A stretch of DNA of 10,031 nucleotides from Patescibacteria group bacterium (GTDB lineage: Bacteria; Patescibacteriota; UBA1384; XYA2-FULL-43-10; 1-14-0-10-43-13): the NCBI GenBank assembly GCA_022705465.1, contig JAKJEK010000021.1, positions 1 through 10,031 of the forward strand. The letters are read 5' to 3'. The notes beneath the pieces are model-generated. The model did no database searches and was not told the DNA's origin. It was given only the letters and a program-made list of their open reading frames with translations. Position numbers and translations under genes: made by a program. Shown piece by piece: positions 1 to 5,756 of this stretch (within the stretch, counting starts at the first letter, position 1; every line of letters starts with the position of its first letter).

Positions 1-199
1 GACGAGCCTGTCGGTACTGGCTACGCAGTCGATACAATAAAATTTGTCTCGAAATCTTAAATGACACAACCAAATCCCTGCCCATTTCGCTCATCAGCCG
101 GGTCGGACGTCGAAGCTGAGATTCTGCCGAGTAAATAACTCTTGGAGCAAAAAAACCATTAGCCGAGATCTCTTTATTTTTATGAAAATCATTGCCCAT
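1..199 (-). CDS. Probable polysaccharide ABC-transporter permease (ABC-2 / Wzm type), N-terminal fragment
   Basis: An open frame of 66 codons starts at ATG 199-197 and runs off the left edge. It begins MGNDFHKNKEISANG and continues with a basic, amphipathic stretch reading DLVVSFKISRQILLYRLRSQYRQAR. That pattern, a cytoplasmic segment with Arg-rich 'RxxYRQA' just before the first membrane helix, is typical of ABC-2 permeases that export polysaccharide or teichoic acid chains (Wzm/TagG/RfbA type). The membrane helices themselves lie outside the window. The start is 21 bp after the TAG stop of the upstream glycosyltransferase and has no clear ribosome binding site, so it is probably translationally coupled in the same operon. 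An ATP-binding partner would be expected next. Identity rests on a short segment and context, so it is tentative; another inner-membrane protein remains possible. Confidence 0.5.
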   Translation of the reverse strand, partial: MGNDFHKNKEISANGFFAPRVIYSAESQLRRPTRLMSEMGRDLVVSFKISRQILLYRLRSQYRQAR

Positions 200-220
200 T
201 AATGTAATTACCAATAGTGA

Positions 221-1174
221 CTACGCAGCTCTGTGCAACCGTTTAGTTCGAAACCTCTTAATCCATGATCCCGTCAATCGGGGAAAACATATCTTCGTAA
301 TCTTAAGTATACCGAAAAACTTCATTGCCCAACCGACATTGGCACACCTTATCGCCCAAACGTAAATCTTCCAATATCTCCAATTCATTATCGGCAATTT
401 CCAGCACTCCGATATGATTGGCTCAACTCCTACCGGCCTAAGTGATAGCCTTTCTTCAAAGTATTGAAATAACTCCGATACCGCCTTGCTGCGAACTTCC
501 TCGTAACCATGTGGCATCGCGCGTTTATAATAACCATTGCGGTCATGAACACGATACCTTATTAAAGGTTTAACATGATGAATCTTTCTTCCACCTGCCA
601 ACGACGACCCCCAAACAATACAGTCATCTGCTCTAATACGCCAATCTCTCTCTAAAGGAATCGGCATAAACTTCTCCAGTAAAGATTTCCTGACAGACAC
701 TGTCGACGTCGATGACCCTATCCAAACTTTTCCAAAAAACGTTAAGTATCTTGTTATCCCAATCTTTGACACGCCCCCCCATCTGGAAACAACTCCACTG
801 GCCAACCCGAAAAGCTCCCTATCACAAAAAACGAAATCCCACTGTGATTTACCCAAATAGTACGCCTCGATCTCCTCCAGATAATTTTCTTTGTAAACAT
901 CGTCCGCATCCAAAAAGAAAATTACATCGCCTGTCGCCTGCTCAAACGCCAAATTAAAACACGACAATTGGCCCTCATTTTTATCTTTAAAATATAATCT
1001 GACCAGACTGTTTTGGCCAAACTCCTCCATAAGCACTTGCCGTGACTCATCAGTTGATGCATCATCAATGACGATAATCTCATCCGGCAAGCGAGTCTGT
1101 GTTAGCGCGCTATTTACCGCCTCAACAACATATCGGCCATAGTTATAGTTGTTTATAGCAACCGTTAATTTCAT
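221..1174 (-). CDS. Family 2 (GT-A fold) glycosyltransferase
   Basis: This 317-residue protein should transfer a sugar from a nucleotide donor to a growing surface glycan on the cytoplasmic side of the membrane. The N-terminus (MKLTVAINNYNYGRY, residues 1-15) is the usual first beta strand and loop of family 2 enzymes. DDAS at 37-40 binds the nucleotide, and the metal-binding DxD motif is DADD at about 89-92 after the hydrophobic VIFFL. No confident membrane helix is present. The ATG at 1174-1172 is supported by a GGAG ribosome binding site about 7 bases upstream. It lies 82 bp downstream of the sulfotransferase gene and 21 bp upstream of the probable permease, all on the same strand, so it belongs to a glycan assembly operon. 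A run of seven G on the coding strand (780-774) falls inside the gene. Donor and acceptor sugars cannot be told from sequence. Confidence 0.9.
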   Translation of the reverse strand: MKLTVAINNYNYGRYVVEAVNSALTQTRLPDEIIVIDDASTDESRQVLMEEFGQNSLVRLYFKDKNEGQLSCFNLAFEQATGDVIFFLDADDVYKENYLEEIEAYYLGKSQWDFVFCDRELFGLASGVVSRWGGVSKIGITRYLTFFGKVWIGSSTSTVSVRKSLLEKFMPIPLERDWRIRADDCIVWGSSLAGGRKIHHVKPLIRYRVHDRNGYYKRAMPHGYEEVRSKAVSELFQYFEERLSLRPVGVEPIISECWKLPIMNWRYWKIYVWAIRCANVGWAMKFFGILKITKICFPRLTGSWIKRFRTKRLHRAA

Positions 1175-1256
1175 TTACAAACTCCGTTAGCCCTAAAAAA
1201 CAAGGTCGCCACCTGGGCCGGACACTGAAAGTCAAACTTTACACCCCCGCAAACTA

Positions 1257-2243
1257 TCAGGATTTTGGTTTCAAGAACACGGCAATCTTTCGCAACCACC
1301 TCACCCCAATTATTGTGGCCAACTCCCAGGGACGAAAACGACGCCTCACCCCTGGATAGCCCAGCTCAACCAATAGGTCTCCCGCATAATAATCAACCTG
1401 CAACCGCTGCACATATGTTAATCCGACTTCTCCGGGCTTAACTGGGGCCGGACCCGCAAATCCCTCAGGAAAACCGCTCCGCTCTCCACTTTTTTTACCA
1501 GAATTTGGCCAGGCAGGAATTGATTCATACTGCGATGTCTTTTTAAACTTATCAAGAGAATTCTCTGCAATTACTCTCTCAACGTCCTTAGTAGTCGCTC
1601 TGATGCCAACCCATTTGAGCATTTTTTTAAGTTCGCCCCCGGTATCCCCCCTTAAATCCTCATACTTAATCTGGTAGTAATGATCCGGCGACTGCACCAG
1701 ATCCCTGATTGCTAAACCGTTATCAACGTTACGCTTCCATCGCCTGGCAGCCTCATCGGCAGTTGATGGCGCCCAATACCTGCCCCAACTCTTTGACACC
1801 CGCAACATCGATGCTGATACAGCTCGCCCATCTCGGATTATGTGAATAAACTTGGCCCTCGGAAACACTTTAAGAATCATCTCCGCATGATAGCAATGAC
1901 CCGGAGTTTTCTCCAAAAAATATTTAGGCTGTACCTGAGGTTTTGGTAATTGAAATATTAAATCCTTGAATAATAACTCCAACAAGCGATGATAATGCTC
2001 CTCGTTCCAGTATTGGCTTACACCCACTTGACGGTTCCAGATGGTCTTTCTTAATGATGCGGCCACTTCAAAAAAATGAGTCTCTAGTCCGGTATAAACC
2101 TCGGGAAACGAAGACAATAAAGCCTGAAGCCAGGTTGTTCCGCTTCTCGGTGCTCCCACTAAAAACACATAATCAACACCATTAAGCCATGACTCCTCCT
2201 TTAGTAAAAAAGGAGATTGCTCACGTCCATCTTTTTTCTCCAT
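1257..2243 (-). CDS. PAPS-dependent sulfotransferase (Sulfotransfer_1/3 family)
   Basis: The product (328 residues from the chosen start) should transfer sulfate from 3'-phosphoadenylyl sulfate (PAPS) to a hydroxyl or amine, most likely on a glycan. Residues 26-40 contain the 5'-phosphosulfate binding loop (VFLVGAPRSGTTW), with the family's PRSGTTW at 32-38. EKTPGH at 111-116 and the 3'-phosphate motif IIRDGRAVSAS (135-145), with Arg137 and Ser145, are all family hallmarks, as is the later YEDL at 194-197. The ATG at 2243-2241 is preferred because a GGGAG ribosome binding site sits 5 bases upstream. A longer frame up to a GTG at 2378 would add 45 hydrophobic residues and would overlap a good promoter. 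The gene leads an apparent operon with a glycosyltransferase and a probable export permease. The APS kinase fragment at the right end of the window could make its donor. Confidence 0.9.
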   Translation of the reverse strand: MEKKDGREQSPFLLKEESWLNGVDYVFLVGAPRSGTTWLQALLSSFPEVYTGLETHFFEVAASLRKTIWNRQVGVSQYWNEEHYHRLLELLFKDLIFQLPKPQVQPKYFLEKTPGHCYHAEMILKVFPRAKFIHIIRDGRAVSASMLRVSKSWGRYWAPSTADEAARRWKRNVDNGLAIRDLVQSPDHYYQIKYEDLRGDTGGELKKMLKWVGIRATTKDVERVIAENSLDKFKKTSQYESIPAWPNSGKKSGERSGFPEGFAGPAPVKPGEVGLTYVQRLQVDYYAGDLLVELGYPGVRRRFRPWELATIIGVRWLRKIAVFLKPKS

Positions 2244-2361
2244 AAAAACTCCCGCCGTTAGCCAATCGTTGCAGAACATCACAAAACTCAGTATATTCAC
2301 TAGAGGTAGCGCCCAACACTCAAGAAAACAATTAGACAACACTGCCAAATCCGTAGCTAAT

Positions 2362-2389
2362 ATTATAACAAAAAACACCGATTAAACAA
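2362..2389 (-). promoter_or_regulatory. Candidate sigma-70-type promoter for the sulfotransferase operon
   Basis: On the minus strand a TTGTTT (2389-2384) is followed after 16 bp by a perfect TATAAT (2367-2362). Transcription would start near 2355, giving a leader of about 110 nt before the ATG at 2243. The -35 box matches the consensus at only three of six positions. The position inside the possible N-terminal extension of the sulfotransferase frame supports the shorter start. Confidence 0.45.
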
Positions 2390-2390
2390 A

Positions 2391-2396
2391 TATAAT
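2391..2396 (+). promoter_or_regulatory. Candidate -10 element for the plus-strand glycosyltransferase
   Basis: A perfect TATAAT lies 54 bp before the ATG at 2450. No -35 box and no TGn extension can be seen, so this may be chance in AT-rich DNA. If real, it forms a divergent promoter pair with the minus-strand TATAAT at 2367-2362. Confidence 0.3.
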
Positions 2397-2449
2397 CCTA
2401 GTGATATTTATTTTGTCCAATAGCGCTCAAACCAGCTTAAACAAAACCT

Positions 2450-3472
2450 ATGCAACAACCACTGATATCAATCATAGTTCCCACTCGCAATCGGGCTAAC
2501 CTGATCGCCGACACTCTTTTGTCGATCCATAAACAAACGTTTCCTCACTGGGAGACAGTAGTTGTTGACGACGCCTCAACCGACAACACCAAAGAGATTG
2601 TTCAAGGCTTAATTAAAAAAGATAAACGAATAAGATACCACAAACGTTACGGCGAGATAAAAGGCGCACCAGCTTGTCGAAATCAAGGACTCGCTTTAGC
2701 AAGCGGCAAATACACCATTTTTCTTGATTCGGATGACATTATCATGCCCCACACGCTGACCGAACGACTTCATATTATTGAAAAGCATCCCGAACTGGAC
2801 TTTGTCGTTTCCCCCTGCTTTCTGTTTTTCCAAACACCTGGCGACTCGGAGTTAATGTGGAATATTATTGATAACGGACAGGAACCATTAGAAAGATTCT
2901 TGCTGCTTGATACTCCCTGGCAAACTGCCGGACCCATCTGGAAAACTGACTCGTTAACCAAAGTTGGGCCGTGGAATGAAACCCTGCCTGCATGGCAAGA
3001 CTGGGAATTCCACATTAGGGCAATCATCGCCAAACTCAAATTTATTGCCACAAACAAGCCGGACTATTACTGGCGTATGACCAGGGACGACTCAATTACG
3101 CACCTTTCAAGAAACAGCACAAGTCATCTGCCAATACTCAGAGACATGTTTGACGAGCTTTTCGTCCTAATGCAAAGCAATCCCGAAATAGCCCAAAAAC
3201 ACCTGAAACACATGCCCAAAGTTTATTTCTGGATGGCCGAAAAATGGACAAAAGAACGACGGCTGAAAGAAGGATTGCTAACCTGGTTGCACTGCTATAG
3301 AAAGGGAGTTATCAATCTTGACCAATTGTTCCGGGGCATTGAGTTTATCTATTTAATCTACAAGCATCCAGAAAACCAGATATTCCGCCATTATAACGCT
3401 AAAACAAGAATGTCGGATATTGCCATCATTCACTCCACAACCTTCCGTAAAGCAAAATATCAAAAGCCCTAA
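2450..3472 (+). CDS. Family 2 (GT-A fold) glycosyltransferase
   Basis: A 340-residue enzyme of the same broad family as the one at 221-1174 but not a close copy. The first strand and loop read LISIIVPTRNRANLI (5-19), DDAS at about 40-43 contacts the nucleotide, and the DxD metal site is DSDD at 93-96 after KYTIFL. A later aromatic-acidic motif, WQDWEFH near residues 182-188, fits the usual acceptor or base region of family 2 enzymes. The C-terminal third is basic and helical with no clear membrane segment. No ribosome binding site is visible before the ATG at 2450, which is unusual next to its neighbours; the alignment of the first strand nevertheless fits this start. It is divergent from the sulfotransferase operon and convergent, 25 bp apart, with the Rad52-type gene. 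The sugar specificity cannot be inferred. Confidence 0.9.
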   Translation: MQQPLISIIVPTRNRANLIADTLLSIHKQTFPHWETVVVDDASTDNTKEIVQGLIKKDKRIRYHKRYGEIKGAPACRNQGLALASGKYTIFLDSDDIIMPHTLTERLHIIEKHPELDFVVSPCFLFFQTPGDSELMWNIIDNGQEPLERFLLLDTPWQTAGPIWKTDSLTKVGPWNETLPAWQDWEFHIRAIIAKLKFIATNKPDYYWRMTRDDSITHLSRNSTSHLPILRDMFDELFVLMQSNPEIAQKHLKHMPKVYFWMAEKWTKERRLKEGLLTWLHCYRKGVINLDQLFRGIEFIYLIYKHPENQIFRHYNAKTRMSDIAIIHSTTFRKAKYQKP

Positions 3473-3497
3473 ACAAAACCGACTGACTTCACGCCTA

Positions 3498-3953
3498 TTA
3501 ACTACTACCAAACCTCTTTTTAACGTAAGCCCGATAACGCTTATACAAATCATCAAGCGTCTCTTTTGCAATTCTGCCCTGCTCTAACGGCACCCAAACA
3601 ATCGGCATTGAATATAAATATCGTCCAATTCCCCACTGCACCGCCGCCCGCTTCATCGCGTCAGAAAAACCTCCTTTCGTTGGCTCGATATTCGGCTCAT
3701 CAGCTCCGTCATACTTAGTTACCCACTCGCCATCAAACCTGATAGAGATTCCGCACTTGACCCCCTTATCGTTCCACTTTTCAAACTCATTACGCCAATT
3801 TTGCGGTCCCGTAACACCATCCAAGCGATCCTGGATTGCCCGATTAGTTACATACGGTAAAGCTGTTCCACTTGTTCGATCCGCGTTCATCACCCCAACC
3901 CGCCACTCAATGTCCTCGGCACTAAATGGTTCCTGTAATCTCCCCAAATCCAT
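3498..3953 (-). CDS. Rad52/Rad22-family (DdrA-like) single-strand annealing protein
   Basis: This 151-residue protein matches the core of the Rad52_Rad22/DdrA family, which binds single-stranded DNA and protects or anneals broken ends. Recognisable landmarks are EDIEWRVG (13-20), the YVTNRAIQDRLDGVTGPQNW block (34-53), and the family signature KGGFSDAMKRAAVQWGIGRY (93-112) followed by LY. The C-terminus ends in a short basic helix (KRYRAYVKKRFGSS), so it consists of little more than the DNA-binding core and lacks the long tails of eukaryotic Rad52. The ATG at 3953-3951 has a GAGG ribosome binding site 5 bases upstream. It lies 63 bp after the membrane-anchored protein gene on the same strand and may also have its own promoter there. 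Such genes are often of phage origin, but no phage genes surround it. Confidence 0.85.
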   Translation of the reverse strand: MDLGRLQEPFSAEDIEWRVGVMNADRTSGTALPYVTNRAIQDRLDGVTGPQNWRNEFEKWNDKGVKCGISIRFDGEWVTKYDGADEPNIEPTKGGFSDAMKRAAVQWGIGRYLYSMPIVWVPLEQGRIAKETLDDLYKRYRAYVKKRFGSS

Positions 3954-3972
3954 AACTGCCTCGCTTCCTGGG

Positions 3973-3978
3973 ATTATA
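3973..3978 (-). promoter_or_regulatory. Candidate -10 element for the Rad52-type gene
   Basis: A perfect TATAAT on the minus strand (3978-3973) lies about 20 bp before the ATG at 3953. A start near 3966 would leave a leader of roughly 12 nt that just includes the GAGG ribosome binding site. No convincing -35 box is present, so independent transcription is only suggested. Confidence 0.35.
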
Positions 3979-4016
3979 TAGATTCACCAATCCTGGATAA
4001 TAATTATTAAAAACAA

Positions 4017-4457
4017 CTACTGAACGCTACTTCCACCTTGAATCCCCTCGACCTGGCTACCTTCTTGGCCGTTTTTCGCGTTATTAATAGTCTGGTTAAT
4101 TCTCGCATCATCGCGCATGTCCTCATAAAACAATATGTGATCCCGGTTGATATACATCACATCTTCAGGTCCGTGCATCTCATTTCCCAGCTTAACCAAG
4201 GAAACCTGACCCTCAGTCGCTACGGTATCTTTTTTAAAATAATAGATATCCCTCATTGTTACTATTTGTTTATCGGTATTAGATATGTAACCAAAATACA
4301 CTTGACCGTTAGTTAAAAACACAGCCTGGCGCTTACCTCCCTTTTCGCCGGCAACCACGCTACCACCACCTCGATCTTGAGCATAATAACGATATCCGGC
4401 AAAACTAAGCGCTCCCACCACCAACAGTATTAATACGATAATAAACACTTTACTCAT
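4017..4457 (-). CDS. Membrane-anchored conserved protein of unknown function
   Basis: The product is 146 residues. Residues 4-21 form one N-terminal membrane helix (VFIIVLILLVVGALSFAG), followed by a short Gly-rich linker and a soluble domain of about 85 residues. That domain has recognisable blocks: AVFLTNGQVYFGYIS (45-59), DIYYF (70-74), LVKLGNEMHGPED (87-99) and YINRDHILFYEDM (102-114). The tail is Gln/Gly/Ser-rich and probably disordered. I recall similar small proteins, single helix plus 'LxNGQVYFG...LVKLGxExHGPED', from Patescibacteria, but know no function. The ATG at 4457-4455 is chosen because AAGGAG lies about 6 bases upstream; an in-frame start 7 codons earlier lacks this. The soluble part should face outward if the positive-inside rule applies to the short MSK end, but the tail after the helix is also basic, so topology is uncertain. 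Confidence 0.75.
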   Translation of the reverse strand: MSKVFIIVLILLVVGALSFAGYRYYAQDRGGGSVVAGEKGGKRQAVFLTNGQVYFGYISNTDKQIVTMRDIYYFKKDTVATEGQVSLVKLGNEMHGPEDVMYINRDHILFYEDMRDDARINQTINNAKNGQEGSQVEGIQGGSSVQ

Positions 4458-4588
4458 CGTGACTCCTTTTATTAACATGTCTCCGATACTGACTACACCA
4501 CCAAATCATCCTGTTCAACCATCAGACATTAATTCTTCTTCCAGCCTAATTAATAGCACAACAGTTTTGATAATGAGTTAGGCAAACC

Positions 4589-4601
4589 GCACAAATTGTG
4601 C
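4589..4601. promoter_or_regulatory. 13-bp palindrome, possible operator
   Basis: GCACAAATTGTGC is a perfect inverted repeat with 6-base arms around a central A. A further half-site GCACAA occurs 33 bp to the left at 4556-4561. Its place in the long divergent intergenic region fits a protein-binding site, but no regulator can be named and a 13-bp palindrome can arise by chance. Confidence 0.35.
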
Positions 4602-4750
4602 TCACTGCTTTTATCGTTAGCGCACATTTATTTCAACCGCTGTTTGAAAAATACTATGGATGTGGATGCTTATCTAAAACACCCAAGCGCATAAGCCGGC
4701 ACCCTGCCAACACGCACCGTCTGGTAATCAATGCGCAAGCGGATAATCAA

Positions 4751-4762
4751 GCAACTAGTTGC
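4751..4762. promoter_or_regulatory. 12-bp palindrome just before the ribosome binding site
   Basis: GCAACTAGTTGC is a perfect 12-bp palindrome ending 9 bp before the first GGAG (4772-4775) of the downstream gene. It has no loop, so it is a poor RNA hairpin but a possible dimer binding site on DNA. The role is unproven. Confidence 0.3.
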
Positions 4763-4768
4763 ATTCAC

Positions 4769-4783
4769 AAAGGAGAAAAGGAG
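4769..4783 (+). promoter_or_regulatory. Ribosome binding site that fixes the start of the first repeat protein
   Basis: AAAGGAGAAAAGGAG directly precedes the ATG at 4784. The first GGAG (4772-4775) is 8 bases from the ATG, the optimal distance; the second abuts the ATG and is probably irrelevant. This, with the signal peptide that follows, decides the start over upstream in-frame codons. Confidence 0.8.
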
Positions 4784-5680
4784 ATGGATAAGTTTAGAAA
4801 ACTGCGCGACGTGGCAAGGACCGTTGTGCTCTCGGGAGCGGTCATCTTGACCTCCGGAGCAGGCGTTTCACTTGCATCACTTGACGCAGAAAGTCTTAAT
4901 GACACCACTGGTCCCTACTCACACAATGAGAATGAGATTGAAATTGAGAGTGATATAGAGATCGATATTGAAAACGATGCCGAAGTTAAAAACTGGATTG
5001 ATTTGTGGCTGAATACCGGCAAAAACGATATTGAGCGCAATACCTCTGTTGAAGACATTTCAACCGGCGATATCGAAGTTGAGTTCGATTTTCAAAATGA
5101 AGCGAATGTCGGCAGTGTCGCTCAGGGTAGCGGAAGCGTACTGGGCAACCTGTTCTTTGACGATTTGGATGTATTTCTAGGTAATCGTCTCACTGGCCCA
5201 TACTCACATAATGAGAATGAGGTAAAAGTCGAGAATGATGTTGAAATCGATATCGAAAATGACGCTGAAATTGATAACGATATCGACATCGATGCCAATA
5301 CAGGCAAGAACGATATCGAAAGAAATACGCTTGTCGGTGACGTTGAAACCGGCGACATCGAAGTTGAGCTTTCAATTGAAAACGAAGCCAACACCAATCA
5401 GTGCTTCACCTGCCCGGACCTGTTAAGCTTTGGCGGTGGCCTTGGCGACTTGGACGTTGAATTCTCAAACTATCTTACCGGTCCCGACTCGGAAAACGAG
5501 AATGAGCTGAAGGTTGAAAACGATGTGGAAATCGACGTCAAAAATGATGCCGAAATAAAGAACAATATCGATGTTAATGCCAACACGGGCTACAACGATG
5601 TTGAAAAAAATACAGTCGTCGGCGATGTATCTACAGGTAGTATTTCCGTTGATCTGAGTCTGTACAACAGGGCTAACTAA
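4784..5680 (+). CDS. Secreted acidic repeat protein with three 68-residue repeats
   Basis: A 298-residue exported protein. Residues 1-31 form a signal peptide: basic MDKFRKLRDVAR, a hydrophobic core TVVLSGAVILTSGAGVSL, and probable cleavage after Ala31 (SLA|SL). The mature part has three repeats of exactly 68 residues (41-108, 136-203, 231-298) joined by two 27-residue linkers. Each repeat has TGPxSxNxN at its start, a strongly acidic Val/Ile-alternating middle, then NTGxNDxExNT and a TG near position 55. The alternation of Asn/Asp with Val/Ile suggests stacked beta strands. Linker two holds CFTC, the only cysteines. There is no anchor, and the frame stops on the last residue of repeat three. 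It is followed 76 bp later by a related, anchored protein, probably on one transcript. The Asp/Glu-rich surface could bind cations. The molecular role is unknown; structural surface material is the likeliest reading. Confidence 0.85.
   Translation: MDKFRKLRDVARTVVLSGAVILTSGAGVSLASLDAESLNDTTGPYSHNENEIEIESDIEIDIENDAEVKNWIDLWLNTGKNDIERNTSVEDISTGDIEVEFDFQNEANVGSVAQGSGSVLGNLFFDDLDVFLGNRLTGPYSHNENEVKVENDVEIDIENDAEIDNDIDIDANTGKNDIERNTLVGDVETGDIEVELSIENEANTNQCFTCPDLLSFGGGLGDLDVEFSNYLTGPDSENENELKVENDVEIDVKNDAEIKNNIDVNANTGYNDVEKNTVVGDVSTGSISVDLSLYNRAN
4904..5677 (+). repeat. Three-copy 204-bp coding repeat array in the first surface protein
   Basis: Units lie at 4904-5107, 5189-5392 and 5474-5677, each encoding 68 residues, separated by 81-bp linkers. 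The protein sequence is well conserved but synonymous positions have drifted, so these are old duplications under selection rather than recent copies. The unit period of 285 bp (repeat plus linker) is constant. Confidence 0.9.
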
Positions 5681-5697
5681 CCCCAGTGTGTCGGCGT

Positions 5698-5722
5698 GGA
5701 TTTAAGGGTTTCCCTTAAATCC
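5698..5722 (+). promoter_or_regulatory. Intercistronic 11-bp perfect hairpin
   Basis: GGATTTAAGGG (5698-5708), a TTT loop and CCCTTAAATCC (5712-5722) form a perfect stem of 11 bp in the 76-bp gap between the two repeat-protein genes. It is followed by a GC-rich palindrome (CCCGCGGG, 5721-5728) and not by a run of T, so it does not look like an ordinary intrinsic terminator. It could stabilise the 3' end of the upstream message or set the ratio of the two products. Either role is inference. Confidence 0.6.
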
Positions 5723-5756
5723 CGCGGGCACATTAGCCGTAAACAGAGAGGAAATC

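Larger units (their letters stand above)
4458..4783. other. Non-coding region between divergent genes
   Basis: This 326-bp stretch separates the minus-strand membrane protein from the plus-strand repeat protein and should hold both promoters. No pair of -35 and -10 boxes is convincing: GATAAT at 4569-4574 and TACTAT at 4652-4657 on the plus strand lack good partners. It contains two perfect palindromes (4589-4601 and 4751-4762). A plus-strand frame is open from a GTG at 4598 into the downstream gene, but its N-terminal 62 residues look non-coding and would bury the signal peptide. Confidence 0.6.

Noticed and set aside
1175..1256. Possible terminator or small gene between the sulfotransferase and glycosyltransferase genes
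   Set aside because: No stem with a T-run and no open frame with a start and ribosome binding site are seen in the 82 bp, so the genes are treated as one operon.
2244..2378. Longer start for the sulfotransferase at GTG 2378
   Set aside because: The internal ATG at 2243 has a GGGAG site 5 bases away, and the extension overlaps a likely promoter and matches nothing in the family.
3757..3981. Plus-strand open frame opposite the Rad52-type gene
   Set aside because: It is antisense to a gene with a clear family signature and has no ribosome binding site or recognisable product.
4598..4783. N-terminal extension of the first repeat protein from a GTG at 4598
   Set aside because: It would bury a good signal peptide, has no ribosome binding site and passes through non-coding-looking sequence; the ATG at 4784 has a strong site.
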